Assembly (NCBI RefSeq): GCF_040639655.1
Contig: NZ_JBFAAI010000035.1
Location: forward strand, 29,160 to 93,159
Length of the DNA: 64,000 nucleotides
Direction of reading: 5' to 3'
Source of the DNA: Actinoplanes sp040639655
GTDB taxonomy: Bacteria; Actinomycetota; Actinomycetes; Mycobacteriales; Micromonosporaceae
The position numbers and the translations under genes are program-made. The notes under the pieces are model-generated. The model ran no database searches, had not been told where the DNA came from, and worked only from the letters and a program-made list of their open reading frames with translations. Below, piece by piece: positions 33,703 through 42,742 of this stretch. Every line of letters starts with the position of its first letter. Position 1 is the first letter of the stretch.

Positions 33703-34698
33703 TCAGGCGATGGTCAGGTGGGTGGCCAGGGCCTTCAGGAAGTCGGGGGCGTCGAAGAGGCGGCCGGCCGAGGCCACGCCGGTGGTTCGGGTGCGGCCGT
33801 CGAGGATCCGCTGGACGGCTTCGACCGCCAGGGGCGCGCTCACGGCGTAGATGTCGGTGCCGGTGGCGGTCAGGCGGCGTTCGGCGGTGCCGTTGCGGAC
33901 GATCGCGTCGACGGTGAACGTCTCGGCGGTCCGGCCGTCACGGCCCGTGTCGCCCGCGGCCAGGTCGCTCGCCGCCTCGGTGGTCATGTAGGTGCGCACC
34001 TCGGGAACGGCCAGGTGGCTGGGCACGGTGACGACGTCGGCCATCGTGAAGCCGGCCAGCACCGTCCGGCGGCCCAGTGGTTCCGGGAAGTCCCAGCTGA
34101 CCACCGGCAGGTCACGACTGTCGGTGTAGTGGTCGAGGCGGCCTCCGGTGTAGCGGACCCGCCGACCGCCGCGCCGCTCGCGGGAGACGGTGCCGGCGGC
34201 GAGTGTTCCGGTGGTCGGCTGCCAGCTGCTCAGACCGTAGGCGATGTGCGCCTCGCCGGCCGTCGTCCAGTCGCCCATCGCGGCCGTCACCAGCAGATCC
34301 CCCAGGCCGCCGAAGAACGCCATCGCCGGGAGCACCGTGACACCGGCAGCCCCGGCCCGCTCGGTGAAATGCGCGAAGGTGTCGGCGTTCGCCTCGATCT
34401 CGGCGGCCACGTCCACGTACGGGATGCCGGCCCGTAGCGCCGCCTCGATCACCGGCGCCGCGGTGGTGGCGAACGGACCGGCCGTGTTGATGACCGCGTC
34501 GGCACCCTTGATCGCCCGGTCGAGCGCGGCCGGGTCGTCGGCCGGCGCCACCCGCGTCTCGATGTCCGGCCCGAACCCGGCGAGCCGGCCGGCATCGCGC
34601 CCCACAGCCACCGGCACCAGTCCCCGTCGCGCCAGCTCCGCCACCACGAACCGGCCGGTGTGACCGTATGCCCCAAAGACCGCTACCCGCTTCTCCAT
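33703..34698 (-). CDS. saccharopine dehydrogenase-like NADP-binding protein
   Basis: A 331-residue oxidoreductase-like protein. An N-terminal Rossmann fold (VAVFGAYGHTGRFVVAEL, residues 5-22) is followed by INTAGPFATTAAPVIEAAL and the DVAAEIEAN segment that define the saccharopine-dehydrogenase-like enoyl/ trans-acting group. Most such actinobacterial proteins are not lysine-pathway enzymes; they are thought to act in polyketide or lipid metabolism. A separate gene, 22 nt before the end of the LysR gene on the same strand, so possibly cotranscribed. Confidence 0.85.
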   Translation of the reverse strand: MEKRVAVFGAYGHTGRFVVAELARRGLVPVAVGRDAGRLAGFGPDIETRVAPADDPAALDRAIKGADAVINTAGPFATTAAPVIEAALRAGIPYVDVAAEIEANADTFAHFTERAGAAGVTVLPAMAFFGGLGDLLVTAAMGDWTTAGEAHIAYGLSSWQPTTGTLAAGTVSRERRGGRRVRYTGGRLDHYTDSRDLPVVSWDFPEPLGRRTVLAGFTMADVVTVPSHLAVPEVRTYMTTEAASDLAAGDTGRDGRTAETFTVDAIVRNGTAERRLTATGTDIYAVSAPLAVEAVQRILDGRTRTTGVASAGRLFDAPDFLKALATHLTIA

Positions 34699-34720
34699 GC
34701 CGAGAATGCTGTCAGGGGCG

Positions 34721-35632
34721 TCAGGACGGAGACAGTGTCCGGAGCGCCAACCCCCGAACAGTTTCGGACAGCACCCGCATGGCCTGGCCGATCACCGGTG
34801 AGTCGTCGCCGGCACGGACCGCGACGGCCAGATCGATCCGGGCGTCCTCCTCGACGAGCGGCCGATACGTGGCGCCCGGCACGCCGAGCTGCGCCACCGG
34901 CTCCGGCACGATCGCCACGCCCAGCCCCGCCGCCACGAACGTGACGAGCGTCGACGTCTCGACCACCTCGTGCCGGACGCGCGGCTCGAACCCGGCCCGG
35001 TCGCACAGCCGCCGGAGGGTGCCGTGCATCGCCGAGTCCCGGATCGCATGGACGACGAAGTCCTCGTCGCGCAGGTCGCTGACGCTCAGGCGGTCCCGGG
35101 CGGCGAGACGGTGGCCGTCGGGCAGGACGACGATCAGGGCGTCGCTGCGCAGCACCCGCACCTCGATGCCCGGGTCATCGACGGGCGGGCGCAGCAACGC
35201 CAGGTCGATGTCACGTCGTTGCAGGGCGGCCACCTGCTGGGCGCCGAGCATCTCGCCGCGGAACGCCACCTCCACGCCGGGCAGTTCCTCGCGCAGGCGG
35301 CGGGCCACGGCGGGCAGCAGGCTGTAGGTGGCCGAGCCGACGCACCCGACGGACAGGCGGCCCTGCAACCCGGCCGCGACCCGCCGGGCCACCTCGCCGG
35401 CCTCGTCGACGGCGGCCAGCACGGCCCGGATCCGGTCCAGGTAGGCGGCACCCGCCTCGGTCAGCTCGACGCGGCGGGTGTTGCGGTCCAGCAGGCGTAC
35501 GCCCAGTTCGGCCTCGAGCTGCCGGATCTGCTGGGACAGCGGGGGCTGTGCCATGTGCAGCCGGGCGGCGGCCCGGCCGAAGTGCCGTTCCTCGGCTACC
35601 GCGAGGAAGTAGCGCAGGTGACGCAGTTCCAT
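34721..35632 (-). CDS. LysR-family regulator of the beta-ketoadipate operon
   Basis: A LysR-type activator of about 303 residues. Helix-turn-helix: MELRHLRYFLAVAEERHFGR, then AAARLHMAQPPLSQQIRQLE; the effector domain follows (SATYSLLPAVARRLRE, LVTFVAAGLGVAIVPEP), resembling CatR/PcaQ-type proteins. I prefer the ATG at 35632 because the inverted repeat at 35638 would otherwise overlap the coding start; GTG 35647 is in frame. It is divergent from the thiolase/CoA-transferase operon, which it probably activates in response to a ring-cleavage intermediate. Confidence 0.9.
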   Translation of the reverse strand: MELRHLRYFLAVAEERHFGRAAARLHMAQPPLSQQIRQLEAELGVRLLDRNTRRVELTEAGAAYLDRIRAVLAAVDEAGEVARRVAAGLQGRLSVGCVGSATYSLLPAVARRLREELPGVEVAFRGEMLGAQQVAALQRRDIDLALLRPPVDDPGIEVRVLRSDALIVVLPDGHRLAARDRLSVSDLRDEDFVVHAIRDSAMHGTLRRLCDRAGFEPRVRHEVVETSTLVTFVAAGLGVAIVPEPVAQLGVPGATYRPLVEEDARIDLAVAVRAGDDSPVIGQAMRVLSETVRGLALRTLSPS

Positions 35633-35637
35633 GCCAT

Positions 35638-35687
35638 TGATATTCACAGAGTCATGGTCAGCCGGAAAAGAGTATTTCTGAATATCA
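35638..35687. promoter_or_regulatory. paired LysR-type recognition half-sites
   Basis: TGATATTCA (35638-35646) and TGAATATCA (35679-35687) are exact reverse complements with centres 41 bp apart, near four helical turns, in the LysR/thiolase divergent promoter. Spacing fits the bent two-site arrangement of LysR regulators. Confidence 0.6.
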
Positions 35688-35710
35688 GCGCTGGTTACTA
35701 GCCTGGGCTC

Positions 35711-36889
35711 ATGGCTGACTCATTTGTGTACGCCGCCGCCCGCACCCCGTTCGGCCGCTACTCCGGGGCCCTCGCCGAGGTGCGCCCGGACGATCTGGCC
35801 GCCACCGCGCTGACCGGTCTGCTGGCCAAGGCGCCGGATCTCGACCCGGCCCGGATCGACGACGTGTACTGGGGCAACGCCAACGGCGCCGGCGAGGACA
35901 ACCGCAACGTGGGCCGGATGGCCGTGCTGCTCGCCGGCCTGCCCACCTCCGTTCCGGCGGCCACCGTGAACCGGCTGTGCGGCTCCAGTCTGGACGCGGC
36001 GATCATCGGGTCCCGGGCCATCGCGGCCGGCGACGCCGAGGTGGTCGTGGTCGGCGGCGTCGAGTCGATGACCCGCGCCCCGTGGGTGCTGCCGAAACCG
36101 TCGCGCGCCTTCCCGGCCGGCAACCTGGAGGCGGTCTCGACCACGCTCGGCTGGCGGCTGACCAACCCGCGGATGCCCGCCGAGTGGACGGCGTCGCTCG
36201 GCGAGTGCAACGAGCAGCTCGGTGACAAGTACGGCATCTCCCGGGAACGGCAGGACGCCTTCGCGGCCCGGTCGCACACCCTGGCGGCGAAGGCCTGGGA
36301 CGAGGGCTTCTACGACGACCTGACCGTTCCGGCCGGCGACCTGACCCGCGACGAGGGCATCCGCGCCGACAGCAGCGTGGAGAAGCTGGCCCGGCTGAAG
36401 CCGTCGTTCCGCGCCGACGGCACCATCACCGCGGGCAACGCCTCGCCGCTCAACGACGGCGCGGCCGCGGTTCTGCTGGGCTCCGCGGGGGCGGCCGAAC
36501 TGATCGGCATCGCCCCGCTCGCGCGGATCGCCGGCCGGGCGGCGCATGCCGTCGACCCTCAGGAGTTCGGGTTCGCCCCGGTCGAGGCCGCCGAGAAGGC
36601 GCTGCGCCAGGCCGGTATCGGCTGGTCCGACGTCGGCGCGGTGGAACTCAACGAGGCGTTCGCGGTCCAGTCACTCGCCTGCGTCGACGCGTGGGACGTC
36701 GACCCGGACATCGTGAACACCCGCGGCGGGGCGATCGCGATCGGCCACCCGCTCGGCGCGTCCGGAGCCCGGATTCTCGGCACGCTCGCCCACGTGCTGC
36801 GCGAACGCAACCAGCGCTGGGGTGTCGCGGCCATCTGCATCGGCGTCGGCCAGGCCCTCGCCGTGGTTCTGGAGAACACGGTCCGATGA
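35711..36889 (+). CDS. pcaF: acetyl-CoA acyltransferase (beta-ketoadipyl-CoA thiolase type)
   Basis: A 392-residue biosynthetic-fold thiolase. Catalytic residues are in place: nucleophile C90 in NRLCGSSLDAA, the histidine of AIGHPLGASGARI, and the cysteine of AICIGVGQ. In the beta-ketoadipate pathway this enzyme splits 3-oxoadipyl-CoA to succinyl-CoA and acetyl-CoA. The gene order thiolase, CoA-transferase A, CoA-transferase B and 4-nt overlap with the next gene support that role. An alternative is a short-chain ketoacid degradation unit (atoB/atoDA-like). Confidence 0.88.
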   Translation: MADSFVYAAARTPFGRYSGALAEVRPDDLAATALTGLLAKAPDLDPARIDDVYWGNANGAGEDNRNVGRMAVLLAGLPTSVPAATVNRLCGSSLDAAIIGSRAIAAGDAEVVVVGGVESMTRAPWVLPKPSRAFPAGNLEAVSTTLGWRLTNPRMPAEWTASLGECNEQLGDKYGISRERQDAFAARSHTLAAKAWDEGFYDDLTVPAGDLTRDEGIRADSSVEKLARLKPSFRADGTITAGNASPLNDGAAAVLLGSAGAAELIGIAPLARIAGRAAHAVDPQEFGFAPVEAAEKALRQAGIGWSDVGAVELNEAFAVQSLACVDAWDVDPDIVNTRGGAIAIGHPLGASGARILGTLAHVLRERNQRWGVAAICIGVGQALAVVLENTVR

Positions 36890-37548
36890 AGACGGTCATC
36901 ACCGGCGCCCGGGACGCGGTCGGGGCGGTCAAGGACGGCGACACGGTGCTCGTCGGCGGGTTCGGCATGGCCGGCATGCCGGTCGAGCTGATCGACGCGC
37001 TGATCGAGCACGGCGCCGGCGACCTGACCATCGTCAGCAACAACGCCGGCAACGGCGACACCGGCCTGGCCGCGCTGCTCGCCGCGGGCCGCGTACGCAA
37101 GATGGTCTGTTCTTTTCCCCGGCAGGCCGACTCGTGGGTCTTCGACGGCCTCTACCGCGCCGGGAAGATCGAACTCGAGCTCGTGCCGCAGGGGAATCTG
37201 GCCGAACGGATGCGCGCGGCGGGCGCCGGGATCGGGGCGTTCTACTGCCCCACCGGCGTCGGCACGCCGATCGCCGAAGGCCGCGAGACCAGGCAGATCA
37301 ACGGCCGGGAGTACGTCCTGGAGTACCCGATCCACGGTGACGTCGCGCTGATCCGCGCGCACCGCGCGGACCGGCTGGGCAACCTCGTCTACCGCAAGAC
37401 CGCCCGCAACTTCGGACCGGTGATGGCCACCGCCGCACGCACCACGATCGCCCAGGTGTCGCAGATCGCCGAGATCGGCGAACTCGACCCCGAGACGATC
37501 GTGACCCCGTCCATCTACGTCGACCGGCTCGTCGAGGTGAAGTCATGA
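36886..37548 (+). CDS. pcaI: 3-oxoacid CoA-transferase, subunit A
   Basis: A 220-residue alpha subunit of a class I CoA-transferase. The CoA-binding motif is GGFGMAGMPVELIDALIEHG, and GIGAFYCPTGVGTPIAEGRE is the second family signature. It overlaps the thiolase stop by ATGA (4 nt) and the next gene by 4 nt, so the three are translationally coupled. With the beta subunit it would convert 3-oxoadipate to its CoA ester using succinyl-CoA. It could equally act on acetoacetate. Confidence 0.88.
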   Translation: MKTVITGARDAVGAVKDGDTVLVGGFGMAGMPVELIDALIEHGAGDLTIVSNNAGNGDTGLAALLAAGRVRKMVCSFPRQADSWVFDGLYRAGKIELELVPQGNLAERMRAAGAGIGAFYCPTGVGTPIAEGRETRQINGREYVLEYPIHGDVALIRAHRADRLGNLVYRKTARNFGPVMATAARTTIAQVSQIAEIGELDPETIVTPSIYVDRLVEVKS

Positions 37549-38174
37549 CCAGCAAGGACGACCTGGCCAAGCGGGTCGCCGCCGACATTCCCGACGGCGC
37601 CTACGTCAACCTGGGCATCGGGCAACCCACCGCGATCGCCCGCTACCTGACCGCCGGCAGTGGCGTCGTCCTGCACACCGAGAACGGCATGCTCGGCATG
37701 GGCGAGGTCGTACCCGCCGAGGACGCCGACTGGGATCTGACGAACGCCGGCAAACAGCCGGTCACCGAGCTGCCCGGCGCCGCCTACTTCCACCACGCCG
37801 ACAGTTTCGCCATGATGCGCGGCGGCCACCTCGACGTGTGCGTGATGGGCGCCTTCCAGGTGTCGGCCGGCGGTGACCTGGCCAACTGGCACACCGGCGC
37901 ACCCGACGCGATCCCGGCCGTCGGCGGGGCCATGGATCTCGCGGCCGGCGCCAAACAGGTGTGGGTGATGATGACGCTGTTCAGCAAGACCGGCGAGCCG
38001 AAACTGGTGCCGTCCTGCACGTACCCGCTGACCGGCAAGGCATGTGTGACCAGGATCTACACCGATGTGGCGACATTTCACATCACCCCCGGCGGCGTAC
38101 GGGTGACCGAACTGCACGGCATCGGCTTCGACGACCTCTCGGCGCGATTGGACGTGCCTCTCGTCCGGGTTTGA
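37545..38174 (+). CDS. pcaJ: 3-oxoacid CoA-transferase, subunit B
   Basis: A 209-residue beta subunit. The catalytic glutamate is E46 in LHTENGMLGMG (S/T-E-N-G motif), which forms the glutamyl-CoA thioester. Full length for a split CoA-transferase. Last gene of the LysR-controlled thiolase operon. Upstream ring-cleavage genes of the pathway (pcaGH, pcaB, pcaCD) are not in the window, though the dienelactone hydrolase and AhpD-like genes far upstream belong to related families. Confidence 0.88.
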   Translation: MTSKDDLAKRVAADIPDGAYVNLGIGQPTAIARYLTAGSGVVLHTENGMLGMGEVVPAEDADWDLTNAGKQPVTELPGAAYFHHADSFAMMRGGHLDVCVMGAFQVSAGGDLANWHTGAPDAIPAVGGAMDLAAGAKQVWVMMTLFSKTGEPKLVPSCTYPLTGKACVTRIYTDVATFHITPGGVRVTELHGIGFDDLSARLDVPLVRV

Positions 38175-38198
38175 GGCCGGAGTGATCGGCATTACTGT
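38171..38198 (+). promoter_or_regulatory. predicted promoter of a leaderless acetyltransferase mRNA
   Basis: TTGAGG, 16 nt, TACTGT: a vegetative-type promoter whose start point would fall 7-8 nt later, on the GTG at 38206. It overlaps the end of pcaJ. Confidence 0.4.
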
Positions 38199-38205
38199 TG
38201 GCGGC

Positions 38206-38730
38206 GTGCCAGGAACATCGTTGACCGCCGTTGTCCGCCGGGCCGTGGACACCGATGCGGCCGCCATCGCCCGGATCTGCTCCACGGCCTACCGGAACGC
38301 GTACCGCGAGCTGTTGCCCGAGGGGTACATCAACCGCAGCGTCGCCGCGTTCTACCAAGAGCCGCGGATCGTCGCCGACATCGACGCGTCGCCGCCGGCA
38401 TGGTTCGGCTACCAGGTCGTCGAGGAGGACGGCCGGGTCCTCGGCGCGGCCGGCGGCGGACTGTCCGGCCCGGCGGCCGGCGAGCTGTCGCTGATCTACC
38501 TGGAGTCCGCCGAACGTGGCCGCGGCCTAGGCACGCTGCTGCTGGACCGGGTCACCGAGCAGATCCGCGACGCCGGTGGTACCGAGATGTGGGTGTCGGT
38601 CTTCCTCGGCGACAGCGCCGGGATCGGGTTCTACCGGGCGCGCGGCTTCCAGCCGATGGACACGGTCCGGGCGACCCTGTCCCGCGAGGACGACCACATC
38701 CGCAGCCTGCGCATGCGCCGTCCCCTCTGA
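38206..38730 (+). CDS. GNAT acetyltransferase
   Basis: A 174-residue N-acetyltransferase. The acetyl-CoA loop is ESAERGRGLGTLLLDRV (R-G-x-G-x-G/A), with LSLIYL strand before it and IGFYRARGFQPMDTV after. No substrate can be assigned. GTG 38206 is preferred because a promoter with good -35 and -10 elements ends at it; GTG 38182 with GAGG upstream is the alternative. It is convergent with another acetyltransferase gene, with one base between the stops. Confidence 0.85.
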   Translation: MPGTSLTAVVRRAVDTDAAAIARICSTAYRNAYRELLPEGYINRSVAAFYQEPRIVADIDASPPAWFGYQVVEEDGRVLGAAGGGLSGPAAGELSLIYLESAERGRGLGTLLLDRVTEQIRDAGGTEMWVSVFLGDSAGIGFYRARGFQPMDTVRATLSREDDHIRSLRMRRPL

Positions 38731-38731
38731 C

Positions 38732-39046
38732 CTACTTCACCCGGCGGGTGGACCGGGCGACGATCGACTCGTACCCGGGATGCTTGTCGAGCCACCCGGC
38801 CAGGAACGGGCACATCGGCACGACCGTGCGGCCGCGGGCCTTCGCGTCGTCCATCACCGCACGGGCCAGCGCCGAACCGGCTCCCCGGCCCTCGAACTCC
38901 GGCACCACCTCGGTGTGGGTGTAGACGATGATCGGGCCGGTCACCTGGTAGGTGACCACACCGGCCAGGGTGCCCGCCTCGTCGCGCGCCTCGAATCGCT
39001 CCCGTTCGGGCAGCTCGGTAACCGTGAACGTCACCCGTTCATCCAA
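38732..39046 (-). CDS. short GNAT-like protein (YidJ/COG2388 type)
   Basis: A 104-residue small GNAT-fold protein lacking the N-terminal part of full acetyltransferases: VVPEFEGRGAGSALARAVMD is the acetyl-CoA loop and VVPMCPFLAGWLDKHPGYESIV is the conserved C-terminal signature of this short family. Its members are probably acetyltransferases of unknown substrate. It ends directly beside the preceding acetyltransferase gene, convergent. Confidence 0.85.
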   Translation of the reverse strand: MDERVTFTVTELPERERFEARDEAGTLAGVVTYQVTGPIIVYTHTEVVPEFEGRGAGSALARAVMDDAKARGRTVVPMCPFLAGWLDKHPGYESIVARSTRRVK

Positions 39047-39106
39047 CCACGCCTGCTTACGGCGTCTCGCCGCGCGGGATCAGCAGCGCTGCCGGCCTCT
39101 CCACCT

Positions 39107-40180
39107 TCAGCGCTGCGGCAGTGTCCAGATGTAGGTGCTGGTGTCGCCGTCCGTGCCGGACGCTGCCAGCTTCCGGCCGTCGCCGCTGATCGTCGGCGGG
39201 GTGAGCCGGCGGAAGGGGCCTCTGCGGCTCGTGAACGTGCGGCCGGGCACCTGAGCCGGCCAGTCGATGACGTCCAGGGTGGCGGCGTCCCAGACGTAGA
39301 CGGTGCCGTACGACTCGCCGGTGCCGACGAGGGTTCGGCCGTCGGGAGTGAACGCGACACCGGTGACCTTCTCGGTGGCCTCGCCGACGTACCGTTCGCC
39401 GAGCATGCGCATGGACGGCACCTCGAGCGTCACGATCCGGTAGATGCTCGGGTAGGCGATGCGACGGCCGTCGGCGCTGAAGGTCAGCGTGCCGCTCACG
39501 GCCGCCTGCTCGGCGACGCCGATAAGCTTTCCGGTACGCGCCTCCCAGAGCTTCAAGGTCGAGTCGCCCGGTCCCTGGTGCTCGGCGCTGGCCAGCCACT
39601 TCCCGTCGGGGCTGAACGCCAGTTCGGCGATGGCCTGCTCGTGGCCGGCCTCCCACTGTGCTCCCGGCTTGCCGGTCGCGCTGTCCCAGACCCGCACCAT
39701 GGTCCGGCCGCCGTCGCCGCCGGCTGTGGCGATCCGGCTGCCGAAAGGGCTGGCCGCGACCGCCGTGACGAACTTGTCGTCGGGCCGCAGCGACGGGCGC
39801 GTACGTTTCCGGGCGGCGACGTCCCACAGTTCCACGACGCCCACCCGCTTGCCGTCGAATCCCTCACCACCGACCAGCAGAGTACGGCCGTCGGGGGTGA
39901 AGGCGATGTCGTACGAGCCGGTCATGTCGGTCTGCAGCGGCTCACCGTCCTGGCGGCCCGCCGCGGTGTCGAAGAACCTCAGCTCGGAAAGGTCCGAGGT
40001 GACGGTGACCAGCAGCGGGTCCCGCGGGCTGAACGCCACCTCGTGGATCCACTCGTCGCCACCGGCGAGGACGGTCTCCGGCGGCACGATCCGCTCGCCG
40101 GCGTCCGGTTCCGGTGCCGTGCAGCCGGCCGCGAGCAAGGTCAGTGCCGACATCACGATCAACAACCTCGTCCTCGCCAT
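39107..40180 (-). CDS. WD40-repeat lipoprotein
   Basis: A 357-residue exported lipoprotein: signal peptide with lipobox L16-A-A-G-C20, then about six WD40 beta-propeller blades recognised by repeating FSPDGKWLAS, FTPDGRTLLVGG, FSADGRRIAY and V-V-WD-type strand endings. The propeller should form an extracellular protein-interaction platform attached to the membrane. Upstream neighbour on the same strand is the GGDEF-EAL gene 38 nt away, so cotranscription is likely, but a functional link is only inference. Confidence 0.88.
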   Translation of the reverse strand: MARTRLLIVMSALTLLAAGCTAPEPDAGERIVPPETVLAGGDEWIHEVAFSPRDPLLVTVTSDLSELRFFDTAAGRQDGEPLQTDMTGSYDIAFTPDGRTLLVGGEGFDGKRVGVVELWDVAARKRTRPSLRPDDKFVTAVAASPFGSRIATAGGDGGRTMVRVWDSATGKPGAQWEAGHEQAIAELAFSPDGKWLASAEHQGPGDSTLKLWEARTGKLIGVAEQAAVSGTLTFSADGRRIAYPSIYRIVTLEVPSMRMLGERYVGEATEKVTGVAFTPDGRTLVGTGESYGTVYVWDAATLDVIDWPAQVPGRTFTSRRGPFRRLTPPTISGDGRKLAASGTDGDTSTYIWTLPQR

Positions 40181-40218
40181 GCGCTGCAGGGTGCCATAGC
40201 AGGCCAAACCGGCAGCGC

Positions 40219-42561
40219 TCAGCACCGCCGGACACCGACCTCCTTGGCGGCGCGTGCCTCGATGGCCCGCTGCCGTTCCAACACCCGGGACACCCCGTCG
40301 GCCGGCATCGGCTCGTACAGATGGAAGCCCTGACCGCGGGTGTAACCCAGCTCGAGGAGGGCGGCCACCTGCTCGGGGCTCTCGATTCCCTCGGCGACGG
40401 TGTCCAGGCCCAGCGCGTGCGCCAGCTGGATCACCGCGCGGGCCACCGCCTGCCGGGCATCGGCGGGCCGGCCGTCGTCGATCTCGATCCCGTCGACGAA
40501 CGACTTGTCCAGTTTCACGATCGCGGCCGGGACGGCACGGAGCAGACTCAGGGACGACTCCCCGGTGCCGAAGTCGTCCAGGGCGAGACGGATGCCCATC
40601 CCGTCCAGCTCGTGCAGCGTCCGGGAGATCTGCGGCCCGCGGAGCACCCCCGATTCGGTGACCTCGAGGACCAGCCGTTCGCGCGGCAGCCCGCTGTCGC
40701 GGAGCGCGGTGGCCACATCGGACACGAAATCGGGGTCGTGCAGTTGCCGGGCGGACACGTTCAGCCCGGCCTCCTTCAGCGCGCCGGCACCGAACTCGGC
40801 AAGCCACGCGGCCGCCTGACGGCACGTCTCGCGCAGCACGAACCGGCCGAGAGGAACGATCAGGCCGGTACGCTCGGCCGCCGGGATGAAGTCGGCGGGG
40901 CTGACCAGGCCACGGGTCGGGTGGTGCCACCGGACCAGGGCCTCCACCCCGATCACCCAGTTGCGGTCCAGTCGCACGATCGGCTGGTAGACGACCCGGA
41001 ACTCGTCGTTGTCCAGGGCCCGCCGCAGTTCGCCGCCGAGCTGCATGTGCGCCAGGACGGGTTCGCCCATGCCGTCCTCGTACCGCACGATGCCGGCCTT
41101 GCCACGCTGTTTGGCCGTGTACAACGCGACGTCGGCGTCGCGCAGCACCGAGTCGAGAGTGGCACCGGGTGCGGCCACGGCGATGCCGATGCTGGCCCGG
41201 ACCAGCAGACGATGTTCACTGATCGGCTGGGTGAGGGCGGCCAGGGCCCGCTCGGCCAGGTCCTGCGGGTCGGCCCGGTTGCCGGTCATCAGCACCGCGA
41301 ACTCGTCGCCGCCCACCCGTACCGCGAGATGGTCGTCGCCCGTCTCGGCCCGCAACAGGCCGGCCATCGCGACCAGCAGCCGGTCCCCGGCCCCGTGCCC
41401 GAGCAGATCGTTGACGGTCTTGAAGTCGTCCAGGTCGATGAGCAGTACGGCCACCGGACCGCCGGCGGCCAGCGCGGCCGTGAGCCGCTCCCGGAACAGC
41501 GCCCGGTTGGCCAGCCCGGTCAGGCCGTCGTGGCTCACCTCGTACCGCAGCCGGTCCTGGTGGTCCTGTGCGGCCCGCAACAGGCGGGCGTTCTCCCGGT
41601 ACGCCAGGTACTGCCGGACCATGACCAGCGCGGTCACCAGGACCGCGGCGACCAGGGCCATCCGGGCGGGCCAGCGCAGCGGCGCGCCGGCCGCGACCGC
41701 CACCAGCGGAACACCGACCAGGATCGTGGCCAGGTAGGGCAGCACCATGCCGGCCGGGTCCGGGTCACGGCGTGACCGGTGAACGGCGCGGCCCTGCGCG
41801 GCGGCGCCGAGTGCGATCAGCACCGGGGCCAGCGGCATCACGATCGCCTGGGCCGGGACACTGGCGATGTAGCCGAACTGCACCGCCAGTACGCCGACGG
41901 CACCGGCCGGAACCCCGCCGCCGGCCGCGACGAATCGCATCGCGGTGGGGTCGACCGGGCCGCCGGCGAGGTACGACACCTTCGTCACGGCACCGACCGC
42001 GACCAGAAGACCCAGCCCGACCAGCAGCATCGCCTGCCGGCTCCACGGCTCACGGGCGGTCAGCATCGGGGCGATCCCGGCATACCACAGCACGGAGGTG
42101 CAGCCCAGAAACGCGATGGTCCGGTCCAGCACCATGTGCCACCGCTGTTCGCCGCGTGACGCGACGACCGGCACCCGGGCCAGAGCCCAGACGGCGATCA
42201 GGAAACCGATGGCCGCGAGGGCCGCCGCCGGGACGGGCATGCTGCGGGTGCGTACCTCGTCCGGGTGCGCGAGCATGTCGGCGGCAAGCCAGGCGTAACC
42301 CACCGTGACGAGCACTACGGCGACCAGGACGGTACGCCAGAATCGTGCCGCCACCGGGTCGAGACCTCGCCCGGTCCGGGTCAGGTGACGGACGGACGCG
42401 GCGGCGAGCACGCCGCCGGCGGGGACGAAGAGGTAGGCAACCGCTTCGATGCCGATTCCGGCGCCCAGGTGGGCCGCGCACCAGACGGTACCGAGTACGG
42501 CGACCGAAACGGTGGCCCGTACATACCACCGGGCCGTCGGTTGAAGCGCATCCCGCGTCAC
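40219..42561 (-). CDS. membrane GGDEF-EAL cyclic-di-GMP turnover protein
   Basis: A 780-residue integral membrane protein with about nine or ten N-terminal helices (residues 1-325), a short coiled coil, a GGDEF domain (about 345-505) with intact active-site VGGDEFAV, and an EAL domain (about 515-770) with GVEALVRW, the DDFGTG metal loop and a conserved TVAEGIE late motif. Both catalytic signatures are intact, so synthesis and breakdown of c-di-GMP are both possible; in Streptomyces-like organisms this affects development. The sensor region belongs to no family I recognise. Confidence 0.92.
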   Translation of the reverse strand: MTRDALQPTARWYVRATVSVAVLGTVWCAAHLGAGIGIEAVAYLFVPAGGVLAAASVRHLTRTGRGLDPVAARFWRTVLVAVVLVTVGYAWLAADMLAHPDEVRTRSMPVPAAALAAIGFLIAVWALARVPVVASRGEQRWHMVLDRTIAFLGCTSVLWYAGIAPMLTAREPWSRQAMLLVGLGLLVAVGAVTKVSYLAGGPVDPTAMRFVAAGGGVPAGAVGVLAVQFGYIASVPAQAIVMPLAPVLIALGAAAQGRAVHRSRRDPDPAGMVLPYLATILVGVPLVAVAAGAPLRWPARMALVAAVLVTALVMVRQYLAYRENARLLRAAQDHQDRLRYEVSHDGLTGLANRALFRERLTAALAAGGPVAVLLIDLDDFKTVNDLLGHGAGDRLLVAMAGLLRAETGDDHLAVRVGGDEFAVLMTGNRADPQDLAERALAALTQPISEHRLLVRASIGIAVAAPGATLDSVLRDADVALYTAKQRGKAGIVRYEDGMGEPVLAHMQLGGELRRALDNDEFRVVYQPIVRLDRNWVIGVEALVRWHHPTRGLVSPADFIPAAERTGLIVPLGRFVLRETCRQAAAWLAEFGAGALKEAGLNVSARQLHDPDFVSDVATALRDSGLPRERLVLEVTESGVLRGPQISRTLHELDGMGIRLALDDFGTGESSLSLLRAVPAAIVKLDKSFVDGIEIDDGRPADARQAVARAVIQLAHALGLDTVAEGIESPEQVAALLELGYTRGQGFHLYEPMPADGVSRVLERQRAIEARAAKEVGVRRC

Positions 42562-42742
42562 GGGCCGACCCTAACGGGACCGGTGTGCGGGCGATCTCCT
42601 CCGAACGTTCGACGTTCACCGATGTGAGGACCACTCCACGGTCCGATGTGGACCTCGCCGGATCGTCCCCCGTCCACCCGATCGAGAGCCCCCGTCCACC
42701 CGGTGGAGCCGTTCCGGCTGATCCATCGGGCAATCTTGAGCG

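Noticed and set aside
35711..38174. Acetoacetate degradation (atoDAB) unit
   Set aside because: Not excluded, but the gene order and LysR regulator fit beta-ketoadipate catabolism better; kept as an alternative in the entries.
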